DNA from: Ectocarpus siliculosus
Lineage: Eukaryota > Sar > Phaeophyceae > Ectocarpales > Ectocarpaceae
Direction: 5' to 3'
Assembly (NCBI GenBank): GCA_000310025.1
Contig: FN648476.1
Coordinates: 57,202 to 85,196, forward strand
Length of the DNA: 27,995 nt
Position 1 is the stretch's first letter, and each line of letters starts with the position of its first letter. This document shows, piece by piece, positions 21,101 to 27,995 of this stretch. The translations under genes and the position numbers were made by a program. Under the pieces are notes generated by a model. It was not told where the DNA came from and searched no databases. It saw nothing but the letters and a program-made list of their open reading frames with translations.

Positions 21101-24100
21101 GAAGTATCATGAAAGATAGTGTACCATGACAGCGCCAGGGACTTCGCATTTTTTCAAGCTTAGAAAGAGAGTACATGCCGTCCATTCTTCTCGAACTGCC
21201 GTCGAACAAACGCAGGTTCTTCCTCAGCAACCTGTTCGTTCACCGTGAACTCCTCCCAACTACCGTCTCTCGCATTTACAAACAAAGCTCCTGATATCTC
21301 CTATGTATTCATAAAAACAAAATTAAACGGGCACTAAGAAAAAAAGATCAGGTAGGTCGGAGCCCGAATATTGAGTGCTCCGTGCCGTTCGTCGTCACAT
21401 TGAAAAACCGTCCCGGTCTCTGCTAAACACCGTATACATCATCCACACCGTATATAGCAGTACCGCTTTTAACTTCGCTTCTTTTTCGGTCTGACCTTGG
21501 AGCCTTGGTTGCCCCCTGGAGTGTCCGGGTCATGGACGCTGCTCGCGGTCACCACAAGCCTCGGAGTTCGAAGGGCACCGGCCTCCAGCGGCTGCCGAAA
21601 CACACACACATACGTGCATGTATACGGAGCCCCGGGGGGGGGGAGGGGGGGCAGAGCAGCCAAGACGTTCAGGAGGGAGGGATGGAATACCCTTACCGCA
21701 TTGGAGGTTTGCGACAGAGCAACGAAACTCTGCGCCCCCTCGAGCTGCTCGCACGCGCTTGAATTCCACTACGGGAGCTTCACAGGGACCCAAAAATACA
21801 CCACCGACCTTGATGAGAAGGTTGGCAAGGAGGAAATGGCCCAAGTGGTTAGTCCCTACGGTCTCCTCAAAGCCTTCTGTGCAGTAGCCAGGAGAGCCTT
21901 TTGTGCTGGGGGCCATGCCTGGGGCGCCAGCAGGGAGTAGGGGGAGGGGGGGTCATGTGTTACGTCCGTCAATTGACCACCACCACACATGCCATAAAAA
22001 CAGGGCGCCCTGTCCTACACAGCCTCCACCACAAAAGCAAAGGAAGACCCACCCCCCAAACTATCGAAACGCGAATCCAGTCCAAGGAACTGTTCATTTC
22101 AAGAGGCACGCCACGCGAGCTTGCACAATCGCTCTAACACGTAATCTAAAATCGAGCCAAAGCAACGAATTACGACCCCCGCTCACCAGCGTTGAGGCAC
22201 AGCGTGTCGATGGGCTTCCCTTTCCAGGCGTCGACGAAGCCTCGAACGCTCTCCAAGGAGGACAGATCACACGCGAACGCCCCCGCGGCCCCCGACGCCT
22301 CGGCCGCCGCCTTGGCCTTGGCTTCCGTGCGGCAGGCCACGTGCACGTCGTGCCCCATCGCCACCTTCTCCGGAGAACCAACGTGACGGCCAAAATTGTA
22401 CTCTATTGTGCGTGTGGACTTTTGCCGCGGCCAGGGAGTTGGGGCCAAAAGGGTAGTACAATACATGAACGTTACTGCGGCCTTCGGAGCTTCGGCAAAA
22501 ATGGCAGTACAATACGTGAACTGTGCTACGGCCGGGGAGTTTCGGTCATTCAGATATTGACGGCAGCAGAACTGACCGATGGAAGGCACCGCGGGGCGTT
22601 CGTTGCCTCTGCGTTTTTCTAACAAAGCAGGATTCCGTTGTTTTCTGTGTACAACGTTGTCAACACGCTGGTGTACAATGCACAAACAAGGCGGCACACG
22701 CTGGGATGCCCCGGAGACGAATCATAAGCGCCGCCATGCGCGCACGCTCAAAACGACACGCATTGCCAACATTATGCTCGCTGCACGAGCACGACAACTG
22801 GTGGTCGAGTCCAGGAGTCCTTGCATTCACCTACAGACACGTCTAGGAGTTGAGCTGAAAATTTCAACGTATTTTACCGTCGATGAATCCAAAGCTCCAA
22901 CCAAACATAAATACCCAATGGTGTGCCGAACCGAGTTGGTGCCATTACGGCCACGCTGTAGCGGTTACCGTAGGTTGCATAAGATGTCACACCCCCTGGA
23001 CCGATTTTCGAAGCTCGAATTCTCGGCAGGAAAAGCAGTGACGGTGACGCCCAAAATGGTGGCGTTGGAACCGTGTCGTCGAGAACTTCCGAAAACACAT
23101 CCTTTGGTTTCGGCATCCTCTTCGTCGTGGAGTAATCGAGCTTTGAAAATCGGTCCAGGGGGTGTGATATCTTACATCATGCAACCTACGGTAGGCATCA
23201 GACGGTACGACGAGTGACTAACAAACACGCGTGGATTTAAGTGGCTGAGTCGCGCGTCCCGATTCCCGCGGTCGCAGCAACACCATAACCAGGACAAAAA
23301 AACGAAGTACGATATACATCTGCCACGGTTTAGAGGAGCACACGCGCACCAGCTTCGTTGCGGCATCAAGTCCAATCCCGCTGCTGGCGCCGGTCAACAC
23401 CACCGTCCTCTTCCCCGCCCCCTCCGCCTGCAAAAAAGAGACATGGTAGATCACCGCTGTGAGGGCAAGCCCTCAGGCTCACTGATCGCGCCGAGCAGTT
23501 ATGTAGCAGAGAGTACACAGCACCAGACTGTCTCCCACTACAGCATTTGTTCTACAGGCAGTGGAGCATTCTTGGTTTACTGCTGTGACACGCCAATTAT
23601 ATTATAGTAAGGTTGAGAGCAATGTCGGAAAATGTACATACAGCAGTACTACAATCACAGAAAGACTACCCGTTCGACTTGAAATCACAGAAAGACTACC
23701 CGTTCGACTTGAAACCACAGTCGACGGGGGGGTGTTGAAGTCTTGAAGTAGTGAGCGGGAAAAAAACCGGCCGGATACTGGGCGAAGCGTGTTCGTATCA
23801 GCAGTTAACAGTTTTCCCGCGGCCGTGTGTTCGCAGAAATCTCACCTGGCTTGGGCCTGCGAGCAGGGCGGCGAGCGCTGCGCCGGCCGCGGTGACGCTG
23901 AAACCCCCTCGCGTCATCTTCAGGCCCTCCTGGAATAAGTTCGAAGGCCATTTGCTGCTGCTGCTGCTGCTGGTACCCATACTGCTATCGCTGTCGCTGC
24001 TGCTGCTAGCGAGGGATCTCGCCGGGGTCTTACAGGGGGAGTAGGAGCGAGGGGCGTGGTATCGTGGGTGAGTGCATGTTTGGAGGAACGGGACTGTTCC

Positions 24101-24603
24101 GAAATATGGCAACATGGAAAATTTGCTGTCGGAGCCGCTTCTAGCCCTGGGTTCGTGCGCAGGATGCTGCTGTTCATCGCTGTTCTCCTTCCACCTGCAA
24201 GAACAAGTGTATCAACCCATGTGATCCGAAGTAAATATCGTACCCATGGTATCATCCCCGGCAGAGACAGACGTTGTTGGAAGGAATGTCGTCAGATCTT
24301 GACAAATCATGATAATCACGATTGTGGGCAACGAATTCGCATCTAAAGTACCGATATCCTGAAGCTAGCAGACCTCCTCGTGGCTATATACGGCCGGACC
24401 GCATCAGCACCTGACCCGACTGCTGTATCAGAACGGTGACACCAGCGGGCCGGCGGTGCGACATGATACATACCCACCTTCCTCATGATCGGATTGTAGG
24501 ACGATGATGATGAAGAGGAAGGTGTCGGGGCGACCATGAACGAAAGCGCATGTTGCGCAATACCCGCCGAAGACAGCAGAAGAAGCGGCAAAGCTTGCTT
24601 CAT
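18120..24603 (-). CDS. plastid-targeted short-chain dehydrogenase/reductase, protochlorophyllide oxidoreductase-like
   Basis: Nine exons on the minus strand: 24603-24478, 24028-23846, 23427-23350, 22364-22187, 21918-21809, 21591-21496, 20930-20825, 19726-19526 and 18343-18120. They sum to 1302 nt (433 aa plus stop) and every join keeps frame. Residues 1-21 are a signal peptide followed by FMVAP, the F-led plastid cleavage site of algae with complex plastids; a Ser-rich transit region follows, and then a hydrophobic stretch (TAAGAALAALLAG). Catalytic features are NADP-binding TGASSGIG (115-122), VACR (138-141), LNAG (186-189), TVGTNHLGHFLL with Asn212, ASSVHDP with the catalytic Ser at 242/243, and Y293-K-D-S-K297. 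DGGEYDGDKAYKDSKLCN and the C-terminal KRLWELS match the POR-like branch, but LNAG and SSVHDP differ from true POR (CNAA, VGS), so the substrate is uncertain. Intron 7 interrupts the Tyr293 codon. The exon 8-9 join (donor GTTCGT) is the weakest; an extra small exon in that 1.2-kb intron is possible. Confidence 0.85.
19692..19990. repeat. three tandem copies of an intron-exon junction (splice acceptor plus catalytic exon start)
   Basis: Units at 19692-19789, 19790-19901 and 19902-19990 (98, 112 and 89 bp) each carry, on the minus strand, a C-rich tract, the acceptor ATTGCCAG or ATTTGCCAG, and then the start of the catalytic exon ACAAGGRC. The first unit contains the true start of exon 8 of the dehydrogenase gene. 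The other two lie in intron 7 and have diverged. Confidence 0.9.
20825..20930 (-). other. exon 7 of the dehydrogenase gene, ending inside the catalytic Tyr codon
   Basis: This exon starts after CCGCAG and reads ATLGDMGGLERY to DGGEYDGDKA plus one base (T). The donor is GTGAGT, a strong site. The T joins AC at 19726-19725 to form the catalytic tyrosine codon. A competing strong-looking acceptor at 21070-21071 is out of phase with exon 6 and was not used. Confidence 0.85.
22427..22545. repeat. about 50-bp tandem repeat, 2-2.5 copies, in dehydrogenase intron 3
   Basis: Units beginning GCGGCC at about 22427 and 22477 and CGGCC at 22529 share GGGAGTT or GGAGCTT, CAAAA, and GTACAATACRTGAAC. The array lies about 60 bp from the acceptor of exon 4. 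Confidence 0.75.
22966..23193. mobile_element. MITE-like element with TA flanks and about 55-bp terminal inverted repeats
   Basis: The outer ends are CCGTAGGTTGCAT (22968-22980) and its exact complement ATGCAACCTACGG (23179-23191), each flanked by TA. Inside, 22987-23009 and 23145-23167 are a 23-nt perfect inverted match (TCACACCCCCTGGACCGATT and on), continuing imperfectly to AAGCTCGA. The core is about 110 bp with no transposase frame. TA target duplication plus short length fits a non-autonomous Tc1/mariner-type element. It sits inside intron 3 of the dehydrogenase gene. Confidence 0.75.
23653..23716. repeat. 30-bp tandem duplication in dehydrogenase intron 2
   Basis: Two identical 30-bp units starting AATCACAGAAAGACTACCCG, with a partial third (AAACCACAG). 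The perfect identity points to a recent duplication. Confidence 0.9.
23950..24006. repeat. trinucleotide (CTG/GCT) repeat coding for poly-Ser
   Basis: The repeat lies within exon 2 of the dehydrogenase gene. On the minus strand it reads as AGC codons giving two Ser runs, separated by an S/D stretch and MGT. It lies in the transit-peptide region, where length variation would be tolerated. Confidence 0.85.
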
Positions 24604-25160
24604 CGTGCGCTACGCTACAACGCTGCGGCGCTGACAGCAGTGCTCCGAACGAGCGGGGCGCGGGCGGCATTGCAAGCAAGTGCTGTGGTCGGGGCTACGT
24701 GGAATCGATATCGATTCTTGCACCATCTGAGTGCCCCCCCGGTGAGGCGGCGAAACCTTTTACACTCAGTGAATTGAGTCGAAAAGAACCGCCGAACCGC
24801 CGCAAAGCTGGCCCCACTGCCCTGCCCAACGTCAAGCACACACACAGCAGAGTCACACCACAACAACATCGAAGCACAGCAATAGGCTTGCGCACCTCCG
24901 TTCAGAGAGAGCTTAACGGGAAGATTGGAGAGTCGGGGCCCATTTTCCCTCGTCGCTGGTGTTGCCACAGGCTACGGCATAGACCGTTTTGTTCTGCTTT
25001 CTCCTTCTTCCGCCGCTGTTGTGTGTTTTGGAGGAGGTTGACATACAGACACCTGGTGGTGCGTTGTTGGCAGACATTGCGTACTACTACTGCTCTCGCT
25101 CGACCTGGGGGGAAAGCTCGTCTTCTCAGGGGCCGAGAGCCGGCAGCGGCGGCAACGACC
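24604..25160. promoter_or_regulatory. possible divergent promoter region
   Basis: This 557-bp spacer separates the start of the dehydrogenase (minus) from a possible start on the plus strand at 25161. No certain TATA or initiator element was identified. The assignment rests only on gene orientation. Confidence 0.3.
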
Positions 25161-25202
25161 ATGGGGAACATGCTTGATATGAGCATCCACGAATACGCAG
25201 AG
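25161..25202 (+). CDS. possible first exon of an unidentified plus-strand gene
   Basis: The start context ACCATGG is strong. Fourteen codons read MGNMLDMSIHEYAE and are followed directly by a GTGAGG donor in phase 0. The N-terminal MGN would permit N-myristoylation. The reading frame closes at 25268 if unspliced. No matching downstream exon was recognised before the window ends, so the next exon may be distant or this may be chance. The family is not recognised. Confidence 0.3.
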
Positions 25203-25890
25203 GTGAGGCTACGGGTGCGGGGTTGCTACAGCAGCAGGAAACCCACAGGCAGGTTCGTTGGGGTGTAAAGACTAATGATGCTGGGCGCAAGGGCGGATTT
25301 TGCTCTCTGTTCTGGCTCCAATTCTCAAATTTGACCTTTGACCGAATGGCTCACTTTCGCAAAGATTCCGTCTTGTATGTACACAGGCTTGCACAGATAC
25401 CAGTTTTGCAGTCATATCCGTGCCAATGCAATTATTGAGACAGACCTCTTGACGACAGACTGCTGTGGGTGCATGACACTGTAGACTATGGTTCGTACAT
25501 TTTTCACGTGTGAACATGCAAATACGTTTGGTTTTGACCCCTTCGTCTCACTGCTGTTCGAAGGAGAAAGCCGTAGGATACCTAGAGCAGCAGCGGTAGT
25601 TTACCATGGGTCTGGATTTCCTTCCTTCACACAGAGGAAGCTCCCGAGAGAGATCGAGCTCAGAAAAGAGCGGCCGAGACACAGAGCGATAAGAGAGACG
25701 CAGAGACGGGAGCACCAGCCGTGGGATATGTGTGCTAAGGATAAGGAGAGGGTAGCGGGTGATGGAATGCGCAGCAAGGTCAAAAACACGATACGAACAG
25801 TACAGAGCTATCCTATGCTATTTGCACATTCATCCGCGACGAACCTTTTTTGTACTCCTGTTGACTAAGGCCATTTCTTACGGTTCTTTT
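25203..25890. other. no gene recognised
   Basis: Mixed-composition DNA that would be intron if the exon at 25161 is real. The 126-codon frame at 25488-25868 (plus) has no recognisable motif. There is a purine-rich tract at about 25625-25755. Confidence 0.5.
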
Positions 25891-25895
25891 TTGGA

Positions 25896-26066
25896 GCTGT
25901 CTTTTCTTTTTTCCTTCTCAAAAAAAGACAACTGGCCACAGAACCCCTTCTCACGGTGTCTTTTCTCAGGGAAAAAAGTCTAACAATAAAAGACAACCCG
26001 TTTTGGACAGCCCATCCTGTCTTTTTCTGGGGCAGTTTTGGATAAGTCGGGGCTGTCTTTTTCTGT
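25896..26066. repeat. cluster of TGTCTTTT motifs in both orientations
   Basis: Copies lie at about 25897 (CTGTCTTTTC), 25922 (AAAAAGACAAC, reversed), 25956 (GTGTCTTTTCT), 25988 (AAAAGACAAC, reversed), 26017 (CTGTCTTTTTCTG) and 26053 (CTGTCTTTTTCTG), spaced by roughly 25-35 bp. They alternate in orientation over the first four copies. Confidence 0.65.
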
Positions 26067-26329
26067 GATCTGTTTTTGGTCACAACCACATGACGCTACC
26101 TACAAACTTATTCTCTCGACGGTTGATCCCCGCAAACTCTAACGGTGTTCACACGAGCTGTGTCATGTGACTGGTGCAGAGTCAGTAGCATCAGCGGTTG
26201 CGTTGTTTTTTCATTCGGCTGGACCGAGTGGACAACCCGATGGGTGCGGCGCAAACAAGCGGCAAACGAGCGGAGAGAGTCTGGACGCAGCAGCGCGGGG
26301 GCTTTGTTGGTGTCAACTTTTGCGAACCC

Positions 26330-26875
26330 AACTTTTGGGCGCCCTATAGCCTCCTGATCTGTGTCAACCACCACACAAGACGGACCATACGCGCAGCTCA
26401 TGGCGAATACCTTTGTCGTCGCTGTTGCTGGAATGGGTGGCGAGGGAGCATCGATGAACCAAAGTTGCGAGACGGGCGAAAGAGAAAAAAAATGCTTGAA
26501 GACGTGGCGGATCATTTTTCCCGCTGGTTCACGACTCTTGCGCTCACAATTTTTGAGCGCCCTTCAGCCTCCTGGTCTGTATCAACCACACAACGCGGAC
26601 CATACACACAACTCATGGCGGATACCTTTGTCATCGCTAGTGCTGGAGTGGGTGGCGAGGGAGCATCGATAAACCAAAGTTGCGACACAGGCCAAGGAGC
26701 AAAACAAAACTGGTTGCTGGCGCGGTGGGTATTTTTCCGGCGTTCAGTTGACCCTCGCCGCCTCAGTTTCCGTGCCTCCAATCGCCCTGTGGTCTCTAAC
26801 AGCCACCACCCAAGACGGACCATACCCACAGCTCGTGGCGGATGCCTTTGTCATCGCTGTTGCTTCACTGTATAA
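26330..26875. repeat. tandem array, about 215-220-bp unit, nearly three copies
   Basis: The anchor GGACCATAC recurs at 26382, 26597 and 26817. Shared blocks include GCCTCCTGRTCTGT, CTCATGGCGRATACCTTTGTC and GGGTGGCGAGGGAGCATCGA (first two copies), with the third partial and more diverged. On the minus strand each copy keeps an open frame (for instance SQLWFIDAPSPP), spread over separate frames at 26108-26515, 26512-26829 and 26744-27010. I do not call these genes. Confidence 0.85.
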
Positions 26876-26933
26876 GGAGATATCACCGAAATACCGTAGC
26901 GGTGGAAGGTGTACGTATGTGTGACGAACGGCC

Positions 26934-27081
26934 GTTGCAGGGTCTCTTTTTTCGGTCGATGACTCGGAATAGAAAAAAGGATGCACCAGCACCCACAAGA
27001 AGGGGGTCATCTTTTTTGTAGATCATTTTTTGGGTCGTCTCTTTTGGGGGGGGAAAGATCTAATAGAAAAGAGACCGTAAC
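26934..27081. repeat. short inverted-repeat segment, possible tiny MITE
   Basis: GTTGCAGGGTCTCTTTT at the left faces AAAAGAGACCGTAAC at the right, about 148 bp end to end. A further CGTCTCTTTT lies inside. No clear target-site duplication adjoins the ends. Confidence 0.4.
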
Positions 27082-27950
27082 AAGTGGCCTAAGCCATCTC
27101 CGAGAGGAACAGGAGATCTTGCGTGCATTATCTACAGCAGTACATGCACGCATGTTACGGTATCTACGATGAGCGGATTCTTGAGTGAGGAGCGCGTCTA
27201 GCGTTTTTCACACACTGCTATGTGCTAACTACGTACTCCTGTGGTGTAGCTATCTCGTTCGGAAAAGAAAAAACAAGATACACGGATACATGGATACATG
27301 CGCACAAACAAATGATGCACATATGCATACATACTTGAGGACGAAAACACACACACACTTGGAGTACCAGGTACTAACCAAATCTTCTTCTGCTGCTGCT
27401 GTAGTTCCTGTACACATGGGGAAGAGCGTGCTAAGGCAAAGCACCGCAGGAGGGGTGGTTAGGGGGCCTCAGGGAGAGGGACCCTTCTGTGTGACCACGG
27501 GTTGGAGCAAAAACGGCACAAATATGCTTCGCTGTGAGGACTGGTGATTTGAAGTGAAGACTGAAAAAAAAAAATCTCCATTCAATAGCGAAATATCCGA
27601 ACAGCGACGCGACGTGTTTCTCACGTGGAACGACAGACAGGTGCCTGCTGTACATAGTACGCTGAGTTGTTTTGAGTGCTTCAAAGACGAACGGAAAAAA
27701 TGGAAACAAACAGGAATTGACCCCCAAGTCTCGCGCTGGTTGGCCAAGCCCAACTTGCGCCGTTTTTTTTTTTGGCGCCTCGCGGGACCGTCGGTGTACT
27801 TCGATCTGGCTGCTGGATGCACATATTTGTAACCGTTTTCTGCCGTTCACGTCAACGCCTTCCTGTCGCATGGAACGCCCGCATAGATAGGCCGTAAATT
27901 GGAACCAATCTCCCCACCATTCCAAAAAAAAAAAAACGATGGCAAACACC
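27082..27950. other. no gene recognised
   Basis: Low-complexity patches (CACACACA, TTTTTTTTTT) and open frames without domain signatures. The 172-codon minus frame at 27431-27949 includes homopolymer-derived residues and looks spurious. Confidence 0.5.
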
Positions 27951-27995
27951 GGGGGGGGGGGGGGGAGGGGGGGGGGGGGGTTTTTTTTTTTTTGT
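27951..27995. other. G and T homopolymer run at window end
   Basis: Long G runs with one A, followed by 13 T. Probably the low-quality end of a contig, or an unresolved simple repeat. Confidence 0.8.

Noticed and set aside
21236-21300. Protein-like stretch ALFVNARDGSWEEFTVNEQ on the minus strand
   Set aside because: It would insert between dehydrogenase exons 6 and 7, where the family has no extra residues, and the flanking exons join cleanly without it.
27431-27949. 172-codon minus-strand frame at the window end
   Set aside because: It runs through homopolymers and low-complexity DNA and has no domain signature.

Overview
The window looks like nuclear DNA of a photosynthetic stramenopile, most likely a brown alga (Phaeophyceae). 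The real genes are split into short exons by introns of about 125 to 1,320 bp with GT-AG ends, intergenic spaces are kilobases long, and one gene product begins with a bipartite plastid presequence (signal peptide followed by an F-x-x-A-P-type site), which indicates a secondary red-type plastid. The taxonomic call is inference. All exon boundaries were derived by reading, matching splice signals, reading phase and family motifs; no transcripts or searches were used.

Layout. (1) 37-1360, plus strand: last two exons of a ZU5-domain gene cut by the left edge. (2) 2377-4899, minus strand: a four-exon mTERF-family gene (462 aa). (3) 4900-8704: intergenic, with GA and CT microsatellites and one long imperfect hairpin (6116-6182). 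(4) 8705-12988, minus strand: a second mTERF gene with five exons (652 aa), whose N-terminal extension carries an AT-hook-like motif. The two mTERF genes are head-to-tail paralogues with related C-termini, and all seven of their introns are in phase 0, several at equivalent points of the repeat. (5) 12989-15270: no supported gene. (6) 15271-16110, plus strand: a very GC-rich single-exon ankyrin-repeat gene interrupted by an in-frame TAG exactly between two ankyrin repeats. (7) 16744-18119: no supported gene. (8) 18120-24603, minus strand: a nine-exon plastid-targeted short-chain dehydrogenase related to protochlorophyllide oxidoreductase (433 aa when joined). (9) 24604-25160: spacer that may be a divergent promoter, followed by a possible 14-codon first exon on the plus strand. 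(10) 25203-27995: repeat-rich DNA with a three-unit tandem array of about 215-220 bp flanked by clusters of TGTCTTTT-like motifs, ending in homopolymer runs.

The most unusual structure is in the dehydrogenase gene. The codon for its catalytic tyrosine is split by an intron, and the intron end plus the start of the catalytic exon has been triplicated in tandem, giving three candidate splice acceptors. The true exon gives YKDSK, the middle copy gives a premature stop, and the distal copy gives YKGSK and stays open for exactly 70 extra codons into the real exon. A TA-flanked inverted-repeat element (MITE) lies in another intron of the same gene.

Functionally, the two mTERF proteins would act on organellar DNA or RNA and the dehydrogenase in the plastid. 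The ankyrin and ZU5 proteins have no evident link to them; the window shows no operon-like cooperation.
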